Counted from the first letter of the stretch, positions 43,631-52,611 are shown. The stretch is 64,000 nt of DNA from Belnapia mucosa (GCF_016775475.1 NZ_JAEUXJ010000010.1:1-64000); one strand, 5' to 3'. Numbers and translations: made by a program. Notes: generated from the sequence alone by a model not told the origin.

Positions 43631-45184
43631 TCAGCCCTTGCGCAGGTTCCAGAAGACGGTGAAGGGCGCCTCCAGCGCGCCCTGGATGTTGCTCCGGTAG
43701 GCGACCGGCCAGACATAGGACCCCATGATGGCAAAGGGCGGGTTGGCGTAGTAGCGGCGTTGGATCGCCTCCGCCCCCGCCTTCTGCGCCGCGAAATCCG
43801 GCGCCTGGAACCAGGCCTCGATCAGCGCCACCATCTCCGGGTCCGGCGCCTGGCCGAGCAGCGGCACATGGGCCGCCGGCGTCGCCGTCCCGACCCCCTG
43901 CCAAGACAGGGGGAAGCAGTGCCAATTGGTACTTTCGCTGCGGTCGCGGCTGCGCCAGCGGGTGAAGAGCGTGGCAAGGTCCATGATCTGCGCATCGACA
44001 TTCAGCCCGATGCCCGCCATCACCTGCGCCGCGACCAGCCCCATGGCGTTCAGATGCGGCGAATCGCTCGGCACCATCAGGACGACCTTCTCGCCCTTGT
44101 AGCCGCTCTCCTGCACCAGCCGGCGCAGCACGGCCGTATCGCGCGGCGGCAGCGTCTCCTGCCCCGCCTTGGTCTCGAAGGGGGAGCCGGGGGTGAAGAG
44201 GCCGGTGCCCGCCGTATAGAGCGAGGCATCGTTGCCGACCGCCGCCTGCATGAACTCCGCCTGGTCGATCGCCGCCAGCACCGCCCGGCGCAGCGCGACA
44301 TTGTCGAAGGGCGGGATGCCGTTGTTGAAATGCAGATAAGCCGACCAGCCGAGCGCATCGGTCTTGTGCAACTTCAACCCCGGTGCCCGCCGCAGCCGCG
44401 GCATCAGGTCGAAGAGCGGCCGGTCCATATACTCGACCTCGCCCCGCTGCAGCGCCGCGGAGGCCGAGGCCGGGTCGGGCATCGTCACCCATTCCACCCG
44501 GTCGAAATGCGCCACCTTGCCGCCGGCGAGATAGGCCGGCGGCTCCGAACGCGGCACATAGGCCTCGTTGCGGCGGAAGGCGGCGCTGGCGCCGGAGATC
44601 CATTCCTCCTTGAGGAAGGTGAAGGGGCCGCTGCCGACGATCTCCTTCACCTCGGTGAAGGCGCTGGTCTTGGCGATCCGCTCCGGCATGATCCAGGGCT
44701 CGGTCAGGCCGCGCAGCATCTGCGGGAAGGGCCGCTTCAGCCGGATCTCGAAGCGCCGGTCGTCCAGCCCGCGCATTTCCTCGACCAGCGGCGTCATCCG
44801 CTGGCCGATCGGCCGGCGCTGCGCCCAGCGGGCGATGGAGGCAACGCAGTCGGCGCCCGTCACCGGCTCGCCAGTGGTGAAGCGCAGCCCCTCGCGCAAG
44901 GTGAAGGTCCAGCGCAGCCCGTCATCGCTGAGGTCATGCCCCGCCACCATCTGCGGCTGCGCCACCAGCTGCGGGTCGAGCCCATAGAGGCAGTCATAGA
45001 CCATCAGCGAGGCGGTCAGCGCCACCGAGCTCGAGGACCAGATGAAGTCGAGGCTGAACAGATCAGTGCTCGGCACGAAGCGAAGCGTCCGGCTGCCGAT
45101 CCCCTGGGCCAGGGCGGGCGAGGCCAGCAGCCCGGCGGCCAGGGAGGGCAGGGTCCGACGGGTCAGGCGCGGCATGCGGGACAT
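43631..45184 (-). CDS. Peptide-type ABC transporter binding protein (family 5)
   Basis: The 517-residue periplasmic receptor belongs to the SBP_bac_5 family (dipeptide, oligopeptide, nickel and glutathione binders). The twin-arginine-like LTRRTLPSLAAGLLASPALAQ signal is followed by LRFVPSTDLFSLDFIW. WTFTLREGLRFTTGEPVTGADCVASI and VALRRAVLAAIDQ are typical family segments. No permease or ATPase genes are adjacent, so it is an orphan component in this window. ATG 45184 or 45175 could be the start; neither has a strong ribosome site. The ligand is unknown. Confidence 0.92.
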   Translation of the reverse strand: MSRMPRLTRRTLPSLAAGLLASPALAQGIGSRTLRFVPSTDLFSLDFIWSSSSVALTASLMVYDCLYGLDPQLVAQPQMVAGHDLSDDGLRWTFTLREGLRFTTGEPVTGADCVASIARWAQRRPIGQRMTPLVEEMRGLDDRRFEIRLKRPFPQMLRGLTEPWIMPERIAKTSAFTEVKEIVGSGPFTFLKEEWISGASAAFRRNEAYVPRSEPPAYLAGGKVAHFDRVEWVTMPDPASASAALQRGEVEYMDRPLFDLMPRLRRAPGLKLHKTDALGWSAYLHFNNGIPPFDNVALRRAVLAAIDQAEFMQAAVGNDASLYTAGTGLFTPGSPFETKAGQETLPPRDTAVLRRLVQESGYKGEKVVLMVPSDSPHLNAMGLVAAQVMAGIGLNVDAQIMDLATLFTRWRSRDRSESTNWHCFPLSWQGVGTATPAAHVPLLGQAPDPEMVALIEAWFQAPDFAAQKAGAEAIQRRYYANPPFAIMGSYVWPVAYRSNIQGALEAPFTVFWNLRKG

Positions 45185-45298
45185 CCCGGAAGGTTACGCC
45201 AAGGTTATGCAAGCCACGCGCCAGGCTGCAAGATCCGGGAACTGAACTCCCGGCCCCCTCCTGCGCTCTGCCCCGGACAGGGTGGGAGATGGAAGCTG

Positions 45299-47224
45299 AT
45301 GGCGCGCCGTTGGCGCTGGATACTGGGGCTGGGCGTGCCGCTTCTGGCGATCGCCCTCCTGGTCGTGCTGTTTCGCTGGGACTGGCTGATTCCGATCGTG
45401 GAAGCGCAGGCGAGCGCGAAGCTCGGCCGGCCGGTGACGATCGCGCATCTGCATGTCTCGCTCGGTCGCACCACCACCATCACCGCCGAGGATCTGAAGG
45501 TCGGCAACCCGCCGGGCTTCGAGGGTGATGCGCCCTTCGCTGCCATCCCGCGTGCCAGCATCGCCGTCGATGTCGGCGCCTATATCAAGGATCGCAGCAT
45601 CGTCATCCCGGAGATCGCGCTCGACCGGCCGGCGGTGGAGGTGATCGGCCGGGCGGATGGGAGCAACAATTACAGCTTCGATCTCGGCGGCGGCGCTGCC
45701 TCGGATCCCTCATCGCCAGGCCCGCGCATCGGCAATCTCCGCATCACGGAAGGCCAGGCGCATGTGGCCATCGCCAAGCTGCGCTCCGACTTCCGCGTCG
45801 CGGTGGCGACCGAGGAGCAACAGGGCGGCGAGTCCAGCATCACCGCCCGCGCCACCGGCACCTATGCCGCCCAGCCCATCAACGCCGAGCTGAAGGGCGG
45901 GGCCCTGCTCAACCTGCGCGATGCCGAGCGGCCTTGGCCGATCCAGCTCTCTCTCGCCAATGGCCCGACCAAGGTCGATCTGCACGGCACGGTGCAGGAC
46001 CCGCTGAAGCTGGCCGGCGCCGATATCCGCCTCGACATCGCCGGGCCGGACATGGCGCTGCTCGCGCCGCTCACCGGCGTTGCCATCCCGGCGACGACCC
46101 CCTTCCGCGTCACCGGCAAGCTCGACTACGAGGCCGGCGCCTTCCGCTTCAGCGATGTCCAGGGTCGGCTCGGCCGCAGCGATATCGGCGGCCGCTTCAG
46201 CATCACCCCGGGCAAGGAGCGGCCGGTCCTCGATGCCGATATCTCCTCGCGCCGGGTGGACCTCGCCGATCTCGGCGGCTTCATCGGCGGCACCCCGGGC
46301 CGTGTCGGCACGCCGGGCCAGACGGCGCAGCAGCGCCAGGCCCTGGCACGGGCCGAAGCCAGCCCGCGCCTGTTGCCCACCGCGCCGATCAGCATCCCCC
46401 GGTTGCGCGCGGCCGATATCCATCTCCGCTACCGCGCTGCCTCGATCGAGGGCCGTTCCATGCCCTTCGACAGCCTCGAGGTGAACGCCGATATCGAGAA
46501 TGGCGTGATCCGCCTGCATCCGGTCTCTTTCGGCATCGGCCGGGGGCGGCTCGCCGCCGAGGGGGTGCTGACGCCGCTCGAGAATGGCGCGCTGCGGGCC
46601 CAGGTGGAATTCGACCTGCGCCGGATCGACATCTCGAAGCTGATGCGCGCCGCGGGCGCGGGCGGCGCGGGCACGCTGGGCGGCGTCGGCAAGCTGGACG
46701 GCGCCGGCCGCTCGCTCTCGGAGCTGCTCGGCAACGGCAATGGGGGGCTGACCCTGGTGACGGTCGGCGGCAATCTCTCCTCGCTGCTGGTCGATCTCTC
46801 CGGCCTGCAATTCGGCAATGCGCTGCTCTCCGCCCTCGGCATCCCGGCGCGGACCGAGATCGAATGCCTGATCGCCGACTTCACCCTGCAACGCGGCATG
46901 CTGGATACCCGCAGCCTGCTGCTGGACACGGACAGCTATGTCGTCACGGGCGGCGGCAAGGCGGGACTGGGCCGCGAGACGCTCGATCTCTGGCTGCGGA
47001 CCAGCAGCAAGCATTTCACCATCGGCTCCCTGCCGACGCCGATCGGTATCGGCGGGACTTTCAAGAACCCCTCCATCCTGCCGGAGCTGGGCGAACTGGC
47101 GGTGCGCGGCGGCGCGGCGGTCGGCCTTGGCATCCTGTTCCCGCCACTCGCCCTGCTGCCGACCATCCAGCTCGGCGTCGGCGAGAATTCCAGCTGCGAG
47201 CGGCTGACCCGGCGCGCGGGCTGA
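45299..47224 (+). CDS. AsmA-family protein
   Basis: The 641-residue protein has an N-terminal signal anchor (ILGLGVPLLAIALLVVLF) and then a long beta-rich periplasmic region typical of AsmA/TamB-like proteins, such as LGRPVTIAHLHVSLGRTTT near residues 42-60 and the repeated strand patterns to the end. The C-terminal LLLDTDSYVVTGGGKAGLG and IGGTFKNPSILPE stretches match the AsmA_2 domain. Such proteins are thought to bridge inner and outer membranes for phospholipid transport. A GGAG precedes ATG 45299. Its stop is 3 nt from the convergent PsiF-like gene. Confidence 0.92.
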   Translation: MARRWRWILGLGVPLLAIALLVVLFRWDWLIPIVEAQASAKLGRPVTIAHLHVSLGRTTTITAEDLKVGNPPGFEGDAPFAAIPRASIAVDVGAYIKDRSIVIPEIALDRPAVEVIGRADGSNNYSFDLGGGAASDPSSPGPRIGNLRITEGQAHVAIAKLRSDFRVAVATEEQQGGESSITARATGTYAAQPINAELKGGALLNLRDAERPWPIQLSLANGPTKVDLHGTVQDPLKLAGADIRLDIAGPDMALLAPLTGVAIPATTPFRVTGKLDYEAGAFRFSDVQGRLGRSDIGGRFSITPGKERPVLDADISSRRVDLADLGGFIGGTPGRVGTPGQTAQQRQALARAEASPRLLPTAPISIPRLRAADIHLRYRAASIEGRSMPFDSLEVNADIENGVIRLHPVSFGIGRGRLAAEGVLTPLENGALRAQVEFDLRRIDISKLMRAAGAGGAGTLGGVGKLDGAGRSLSELLGNGNGGLTLVTVGGNLSSLLVDLSGLQFGNALLSALGIPARTEIECLIADFTLQRGMLDTRSLLLDTDSYVVTGGGKAGLGRETLDLWLRTSSKHFTIGSLPTPIGIGGTFKNPSILPELGELAVRGGAAVGLGILFPPLALLPTIQLGVGENSSCERLTRRAG

Positions 47225-47437
47225 TCAGCCGGTCGCGCGGCCGGAGAGGCAGGTCTTCATGAAGTCCCGCCGCGGCTGACCGTGCAGTTGCTGGCCCCTG
47301 GCCTGGGTGGCGCAGTTCCGCATCTTCTCCTGCTGCGCCCGCTGCGCCGGGCTTGGCTCCCGCCGCTCCGCCGCCGTGGCGGGCAGCGCAAAGGAAAGGG
47401 ACAGGGCGAGGGATGGGGCAAGGGCCAGCCAGCGCAT
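47225..47437 (-). CDS. PsiF-repeat family small exported protein
   Basis: The 70-residue protein has a signal peptide (LALAPSLALSLSFALPATAA) and one PsiF-like repeat near residues 33-64: QQEKMRNCATQARGQQL, then RRDFMKTCLSG with the paired cysteines. PsiF was named in E. coli as phosphate-starvation-inducible, but its function is unknown. No Pho box was found in the short divergent region to the small gene at 47559. It is probably periplasmic with one disulfide between Cys42 and Cys63. Confidence 0.8.
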   Translation of the reverse strand: MRWLALAPSLALSLSFALPATAAERREPSPAQRAQQEKMRNCATQARGQQLHGQPRRDFMKTCLSGRATG

Positions 47438-47558
47438 GATTTGATTCCGAAACGATGATTGCCATGCTTGGCATCGGCCCGGGCCCGGGGCAAGCAGGAA
47501 TTCGGGCCGGGCATGCGGCTTGCTAAGCTCCGCCCATCCTGGAGAGAGAACGGAGCCC

Positions 47559-47777
47559 ATGGAACCCGAGCTGACCTTGCCGACGATGGAGGCGATCCGC
47601 CGCTGGAGCGGCATCGCCCCGCCCAATGCCGCCGCCCGCCACGGCCTCGCGGACCATGCCGCGCTGCTGGCCGAGCTGGAGGCGATCCGCGGCGCCATGG
47701 TCTTCGAGGAGGAGCCGAGCGGCTTCGAGGCCGCGCTGCGCGACTGCCAGGAGCCCGGCCAGGGGGCAGCAGCATGA
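47559..47777 (+). CDS. Small protein coupled to an amidase (GatC/AtzG-like?)
   Basis: This 72-residue acidic, helical protein is not firmly recognised. It has a good ribosome site before ATG 47559 and ends in an ATGA overlap with the amidase. Small proteins of this size directly before amidase-signature enzymes are sometimes GatC- or AtzG-like stabilising subunits. The helices around AIRRWSGI and ADHAALLAELEAIRGAM would fit such a role. This assignment is inference from size and position. Confidence 0.65.
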   Translation: MEPELTLPTMEAIRRWSGIAPPNAAARHGLADHAALLAELEAIRGAMVFEEEPSGFEAALRDCQEPGQGAAA

Positions 47778-49201
47778 ACGCCCCCGTCGCCGCCCTCGAC
47801 CTCGCCGGCCTGTCCATGACCGAGGCGGCGGATGCTTTCGCCACCGGCGAGGTCACCGCCACCGCCCTGGTCGAGGCCTGCCTCGCCCGCATCGCCGCGC
47901 ATGACGGCGTGGTCAACAGCGTGATCCGCCTCGACCGCGAGGCGGCGCTGGAAGCCGCGGCCGGGGCCGATGCCGCCCGCGCCGCCGGCCAGGCGCCCGG
48001 CCCGCTGGCCGGCGTGCCGATGATGCACAAGGACATGTATTACCGGGCGGGGAAGGTGAGCAGCTGCGGCTCCCGCATCCGCCGCGACTTCAGGCCGACG
48101 GTGACCGCGACCGTGCTGGAACGGCTGGATGCCGCCGGCGCGATCGATATGGGCACGCTGAACATGGCGGAATTCGCCCAGAACCCGACCGGCCACAACG
48201 CCCATTTCGGCCACTGCCATAATCCCTGGAGCCCCGAATACTGCACCGGCGGCTCCTCCTCCGGCTCCGGTGCCGGCGTGGCCGCACGCTTCTTCTTCGC
48301 CGCGCTCGGCTCGGATACCGGCGGCTCCATCCGCTTGCCGGCGACCATCTGCGGCGTGACTGGGCTGAAGGCGACGCAGACCCGCGTCCCGCGCTTCGGC
48401 GCCATGCCGCTTTCCTTCTCCTGCGACAATGTCGGGCCGCTGGTGCGGACAGCGCGCGACGCGGCGCGCTTCCTGAAGGTGACGGCCGGGCACGACCCGC
48501 GCGACCCGACCAGCGCGCGGGAGGCGGTGCCGGATTATGAGGCAGCGCTGACCGGCGATATCCGCGGCCTCCGCATCGCGGTCTGCGAGACCTCCTTCCT
48601 CGATGGCGCTGAGGCCCCGGTCGTCGCGGCGTTCGAGGCGGCGCTCGCCGCGCTTCGCGCCCGCGGCGCCAGCGTCACCCGCATCGCCGCCCCCTCGATG
48701 CGCGCGATCAATGCCTATACCGCCCTGGTCAGCCGGGTGGAGGGTGCCGCCATCCATGCCAATTGGATGCGCGAAGCCCCTGGCGACTACGCCATCCATC
48801 TCAGCTCCCGCCTCTATGGCGGCTATGCCTTCCCGGCGCATCTCTATGTCGAGGCGCTGTCCCGCCGCGGCCCCCTGCTGCGGCAATTCGTCGCCGAGGC
48901 GCTGACCGGCTTCGACCTGGTGGCGACGCCGACGCTCAGGACCCGGGTGCCCACCCTGGCCGAGACGGATATCGACGCCGATCCGGAGAACTGGTCGCGC
49001 TTCATGGCCGTCTCGGCCAATACGCGCCCCTTCAACTATCTCGGCCTGCCCACGATCAGCATCCCCTGCGGCTTCGACGAGCGGGGCCTTCCGGTCGGCC
49101 TGCAACTCGCCGGCCGTCCCTTCGCCGAGGCAACGGTGCTGCGCGCCGCCGATGCCTTCCAGCGGGAGACAGACTGGCACCGCCGGGCGCCTGCCCTGTA
49201 G
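47774..49201 (+). CDS. Amidase signature-family hydrolase
   Basis: The 475-residue enzyme has the amidase signature Ser-Ser-Lys triad: the lysine in GVPMMHKDMYY near residue 83, the cis-serine in CTGGSSSGSGAGVAAR near 158, and the nucleophile serine in GSDTGGSIRLPA near 180. It would hydrolyse an amide to acid and ammonia in the cytoplasm. Its relatives include GatA, AtzE and other amidases; the C-terminal half is not diagnostic of substrate. It overlaps the small gene upstream by 4 nt, so the two proteins are probably made in stoichiometric amounts. Confidence 0.93.
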   Translation: MNAPVAALDLAGLSMTEAADAFATGEVTATALVEACLARIAAHDGVVNSVIRLDREAALEAAAGADAARAAGQAPGPLAGVPMMHKDMYYRAGKVSSCGSRIRRDFRPTVTATVLERLDAAGAIDMGTLNMAEFAQNPTGHNAHFGHCHNPWSPEYCTGGSSSGSGAGVAARFFFAALGSDTGGSIRLPATICGVTGLKATQTRVPRFGAMPLSFSCDNVGPLVRTARDAARFLKVTAGHDPRDPTSAREAVPDYEAALTGDIRGLRIAVCETSFLDGAEAPVVAAFEAALAALRARGASVTRIAAPSMRAINAYTALVSRVEGAAIHANWMREAPGDYAIHLSSRLYGGYAFPAHLYVEALSRRGPLLRQFVAEALTGFDLVATPTLRTRVPTLAETDIDADPENWSRFMAVSANTRPFNYLGLPTISIPCGFDERGLPVGLQLAGRPFAEATVLRAADAFQRETDWHRRAPAL

Positions 49202-49220
49202 GGCTTGGCAGCGCCGGGTG

Positions 49221-49266
49221 CCTGCCCCATATACTGTCCCGGATCAGGGTCAGGATATGGGGCAGG
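49221..49266. promoter_or_regulatory. 46-bp near-palindrome at the antitoxin start
   Basis: The segment is centred on GATC at 49242-49245. Its outer 12-bp arms (CCTGCCCCATAT and ATATGGGGCAGG) are perfect, and 20 of 23 pairs match overall. It spans the antitoxin ATG at 49257. It is well placed to be the autoregulatory operator of the toxin-antitoxin operon, and as RNA it could also bury the start codon in a hairpin. Confidence 0.7.
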
Positions 49267-49619
49267 GCATGCTCTCCGATGGGGTTTTCGCCGATGGCCG
49301 GATCATGCCAGACCGCTTGACCGAAAGCCTCGGCACCACCCGGCAGCAATTGGCCGCGGCTGCCGGCCTGTCCCGCGACGCCGTCTCGAAGACCGCCAGG
49401 CTCCAGGCGCCCGCCACCCAGGCGCGGCTGCGCGACATGGTGGAAATCCTCAACCGCATCCGCGGCTGGGCGGGCTCGGGCCCGCAGGCCTTCGCCTGGT
49501 ATCGCTCCCAGCCCATCCCCGCCTTCGGCGACCTGACCGCCGAGGATCTGGTCCGGCAGGGCCGGGCCGAGGCGGTGAAGCGCTACCTCTCCCATATCGC
49601 CGCCGGCGGCTTCGCCTGA
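49257..49619 (+). CDS. MbcA/ParS/Xre-family antitoxin
   Basis: The 120-residue protein matches the DUF2384 (MbcA/ParS/Xre) antitoxin family. It has an N-terminal helix-turn-helix-like region (TTRQQLAAAAGLSRDAVSK) and the C-terminal toxin-binding part with RSQPIPAFGDLTAEDLVRQGRA near residues 82-103, where the small helix and glycine-rich turn are typical. It should neutralise the RES toxin and repress its own promoter through the palindrome over its start. ATG 49257 is favoured for AGGG about 9 nt upstream; ATG 49269 is possible. Confidence 0.88.
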   Translation: MGQGMLSDGVFADGRIMPDRLTESLGTTRQQLAAAAGLSRDAVSKTARLQAPATQARLRDMVEILNRIRGWAGSGPQAFAWYRSQPIPAFGDLTAEDLVRQGRAEAVKRYLSHIAAGGFA

Positions 49620-50140
49620 GGCTCCAGACCACCGTCTATCGCGCGCATCATCCCGGCTGGGCCTGGGCGCCGGATTCCGGCGAGGGCGCGCGGATTTATG
49701 GCGGCCGCTTCAACCCGCCGGGGCAGGCGGCGCTCTACACTGCGCTCCGGCTGCAGACCGCCTGGCTGGAGGCGCAGCAGGGCTTCGCCTTCAAGGCCCA
49801 GCCCATGACCCTCTGCGCCTATCGCGTCGATTGCGAGGCGGTGCTGGACCTCACCGACCCGGCGGTGCTGGCGGCGGAAGGCGTCGCCCCGGCCGAGCTC
49901 GCCTGCGCCTGGGCCGACCTCGCCGATCGCGGCCTGCCGGTGCCGAGCTGGGAGCTCGCCCGCCGCCTCGCCGCGCGCGGCATCGCCGGCATCCTCGTCC
50001 CGAGCTTCGCCCCCGGTGCCGGGCCGCGCGACGTGAATGCGGTGTTCTGGCGCTGGGGACCGGCGCCGCCGCAGCAGGTGCAGGTGGTCGACGACCACGG
50101 GCGGCTGCCGCGCGACGCCGCCTCCTGGCCTGCCATCTGA
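49616..50140 (+). CDS. RES-domain toxin (ParT/MbcT-like), probable CTG start
   Basis: The 174-residue protein has the RES-domain pattern: VYRAHHPGWAWAPDSGEGA, GGRFNPPGQAALYTALR and LEAQQGFA, covering the conserved Arg, Tyr and Glu. RES toxins degrade or ADP-ribosylate using NAD+. In this frame no ATG, GTG or TTG occurs between the antitoxin's middle and this domain. A CTG at 49616 overlaps the antitoxin TGA exactly like the ATGA and GTGA junctions elsewhere in the window, so translation probably starts there by coupling. A start at ATG 49806 would delete most of the active site. Confidence 0.85.
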   Translation: MRLQTTVYRAHHPGWAWAPDSGEGARIYGGRFNPPGQAALYTALRLQTAWLEAQQGFAFKAQPMTLCAYRVDCEAVLDLTDPAVLAAEGVAPAELACAWADLADRGLPVPSWELARRLAARGIAGILVPSFAPGAGPRDVNAVFWRWGPAPPQQVQVVDDHGRLPRDAASWPAI

Positions 50141-50142
50141 GG

Positions 50143-50763
50143 CTAGTACATCTCGGCCCGGATGCGGGCTTGGTAGGCGGCCTCGTATTCCGCCGCGTCG
50201 ATCCGTCCGCCGGCGGTATGCGCCGCGATCAACTGGCCATTGGTCGGCAGCCCCGCCGGCCGCGGCTGCTCGCCCCAGAGGCGGGAGCGCATCACCGACT
50301 TCGCGCAATGCGCATAGATCTCCCGCACGGTGACCAGCAGCACCGTCGCCGGCTCCTTGCCCTCGACCGCGAAGCGGGCCCGCAGCGCCGGATCGGCGGT
50401 GAGCCGCGCCCTGCCATTCACCCGCAGCGTCTCCCCCGCGCCGGGCACGACGAAGAGCAGCGCGACCTCCGGGTTCTCCAGGATGTCGTGGAAGGCATCC
50501 AGCCGGTTGTTGCCGCGCCGGTCGGGCAGGGCGAGCGTCCGCTCGTCGATCGCCTGCACGAAGCCCGGCGCATCGCCGCGCGGCGTCGCATGCGCGCCGC
50601 GCCGCCCGCAGGTCGCCAGCACGCACCAGGGCGAGGCGGCGATGAAGGCGAGGGATGTCGCCTCCAGCCGATCCGTCACCTTGGCCAGGAAGCGCGGATG
50701 CGGCGCGGCGTAATGCGCCGCGAGCTGCTCCGGCGTCTCGATCGCATGCGGGTCGCCGCTCAT
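50143..50763 (-). CDS. PPOX-class FMN-dependent flavoprotein
   Basis: The 206-residue protein has the split-barrel fold of pyridoxamine 5'-phosphate oxidase-like proteins and resembles the MSMEG_1061 group. PWCVLATCGRRGAHATPRGDAPGFV, DRRGNNRLDAFHDILENPEVALLF and the later CAKSVMRSRLW are typical. It probably binds FMN or another flavin as a dimer. The substrate of this group is not established. Its ATG overlaps the stop of the upstream thiamine pyrophosphate enzyme by 4 nt. Confidence 0.88.
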   Translation of the reverse strand: MSGDPHAIETPEQLAAHYAAPHPRFLAKVTDRLEATSLAFIAASPWCVLATCGRRGAHATPRGDAPGFVQAIDERTLALPDRRGNNRLDAFHDILENPEVALLFVVPGAGETLRVNGRARLTADPALRARFAVEGKEPATVLLVTVREIYAHCAKSVMRSRLWGEQPRPAGLPTNGQLIAAHTAGGRIDAAEYEAAYQARIRAEMY

Positions 50764-52406
50764 CCGCGCAGCGCCTTGATCTGGGCCGGGTAGCTGCCGG
50801 GATCGACCAGCACATCGACCACCGCGAGGCCGGGTGCGGTCAGCGCCTGTTCCAGCGCCGCGCGATAGCCCGCCTCATCCCGCGCCCGCAGGCCGAGCCC
50901 GCCCAGGCCCTCGGCGACCGCGGCGAAATCCGCCAGCGGCCAGCCCAGCGCCTCGCCCGGCACCGCCCGCCCGTCCTTCTTGATGTCGATCAGCGAGAGC
51001 GTCGCATCGTTGAACACCACGACGGTCAGCCTGGTGCCGAGCACCGCCGCCGTCGCCAGCTCGCCGAGTGCCATCAGCAAGCCGCCATCGCCGGTGAAGG
51101 CGATCGCGCCCCGCCCGGGATCCACCAGCGCCGCGGCGATGCCGGCGGGCAGGGCGAAGCCCATGGTGGCGAGCCCGTTCGAGATCAGCAGGTCGCCCGG
51201 ATGCCGCGCCGGCCAGAAGCTGGTGCAGGGGAACATATGCGCCCCGGCATCGACCGAGACACGCGGCTCCCGTCCGGCCGCGCTGCAGGCCTCGGCCGCC
51301 AGCTCCACCACCGCCTGGGGCGAAAGGCCGCGATTGCCGCCCGCCGGGCCATTCGCCAGCGCCGCCCGCCAGCGCGACCGATGCGCGGCGATCGTCTGCT
51401 CCTCCCAGCCGCTGCGGGATGCGCCCTCGGCCAGCGCGGCCAGGGCCGGGGCCAGCGGGCCGTGCAGCGCCGCTGCCGGGGCACGGTAGGCGAGGGGCCG
51501 CGGCGCCGTCGCCAGGTCGATCACCGGCGAGGTGAAGCGCCAGGGTTGCGGGATGAACTCCACCGGATCGGCACCGGCCAGGATGATGCAATCCGCCTCG
51601 GCCAGCAGCGGCGCTTCCGCCGCCCCGCCGGTGAAGACGCCGCCGAACAGCGGGTCCCCGTCCGGCACCACGCCCTTGGCCTTGTAGGTGACGAGGCCGG
51701 GGCAGCCGAGCGCCGCCAGCAGGCCGCGCAGCGCGGCGCAGGCTTCGGGCTCCATCGCCTCCAGCCCGGCCACCACCACCGGCCTCCGGGCGGCAGCCAG
51801 CAGCCGCCGCGCCTCGGCCAGGGCCGGGCCAGGGGTGAAGGCGAGCGGCGCCGCATCGACCGGGGGGGCGGGCAGGGCAGGGGCCCGCGCCGCCGCGGCC
51901 GAGAGTTCCAGGAGCACCGGCCCACGCGGCGCTGCCATCGCCAGCGCCAGCAGGCTCGCCGCCATCACCCCGGCCGCCGCCCCGGGCTCCACCGCCCGGG
52001 CCGCGCCCTTGGTCACCGGCGCCAGCAGCGCGGCATGGTCGAAGAACTGATGGTTGGCATAGGCCCGCTCGGCGCCGGTGAAGCCATCGGCCAGCAGCAG
52101 CACCGGGGCGCGGTCGAGGCTCGCCTGCGCCATCCCGTTCGCGGCATTGGACACGCCGGGGCCGCGCGTCACCAGGGCGACGCCGGGCCGGCCGGTCAAC
52201 TCGGCCTCGGTCGCCGCCATGATGACCGCGGCGCTTTCCTGCCGGGCGAGGACGAAGCGGATGCCCCGTGCCGCCGCCGCCTCGATCAGGGCGAGGCTGG
52301 AGCCACCCCCCGGCACACCATGGATGCGCGCGACGCCCGCCGCCGCCAGCGCCGCGGCAACCGCTTCCGCCCCCGTCATCTCCACCCCTGTCTTCTCCGC
52401 CGGCAT
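50760..52406 (-). CDS. Thiamine pyrophosphate enzyme, acetolactate synthase-like
   Basis: The 548-residue protein has the three-domain layout of IlvB-like enzymes. The N-terminal PYR domain carries GVPGGGSSLALIEAAAARG and RQESAAVIMA with the catalytic glutamate. A central Rossmann domain follows. The C-terminal TPP domain has GDGGLLMALGELATAAVLG and then VVFNDATLS, which bind magnesium and pyrophosphate. It is unlikely to be the housekeeping acetolactate synthase because the paired small subunit is absent. ATG 52406 has GGGAG upstream; ATG 52379 is an alternative. Reaction and substrate are unknown. Confidence 0.9.
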   Translation of the reverse strand: MPAEKTGVEMTGAEAVAAALAAAGVARIHGVPGGGSSLALIEAAAARGIRFVLARQESAAVIMAATEAELTGRPGVALVTRGPGVSNAANGMAQASLDRAPVLLLADGFTGAERAYANHQFFDHAALLAPVTKGAARAVEPGAAAGVMAASLLALAMAAPRGPVLLELSAAAARAPALPAPPVDAAPLAFTPGPALAEARRLLAAARRPVVVAGLEAMEPEACAALRGLLAALGCPGLVTYKAKGVVPDGDPLFGGVFTGGAAEAPLLAEADCIILAGADPVEFIPQPWRFTSPVIDLATAPRPLAYRAPAAALHGPLAPALAALAEGASRSGWEEQTIAAHRSRWRAALANGPAGGNRGLSPQAVVELAAEACSAAGREPRVSVDAGAHMFPCTSFWPARHPGDLLISNGLATMGFALPAGIAAALVDPGRGAIAFTGDGGLLMALGELATAAVLGTRLTVVVFNDATLSLIDIKKDGRAVPGEALGWPLADFAAVAEGLGGLGLRARDEAGYRAALEQALTAPGLAVVDVLVDPGSYPAQIKALRG

Positions 52407-52611
52407 TCCCTGGCTCCCGCCCCATGCTGCCCGCAGCATAGTGAAGCCCGGGCTGGCGCCAAATGCGTCGCCCTCCCTTGGACCCTGGCCATGGCTTGGG
52501 CAGAACGGCGCAAGCAGGAGCATTTCCGGCCGAGGCGGCGCTTGCGGCTAGGCCTGCCTCCGTGCAGCCTTGAAGCCAGGGCCAGGCAGAACGAAGGGGA
52601 CCCAAGCGTCC

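Noticed and set aside
49257..50140. A single fused antitoxin-toxin made by frameshift
   Set aside because: There is no slippery run near 49605-49620, and a CTGA overlap explains the two frames more simply.
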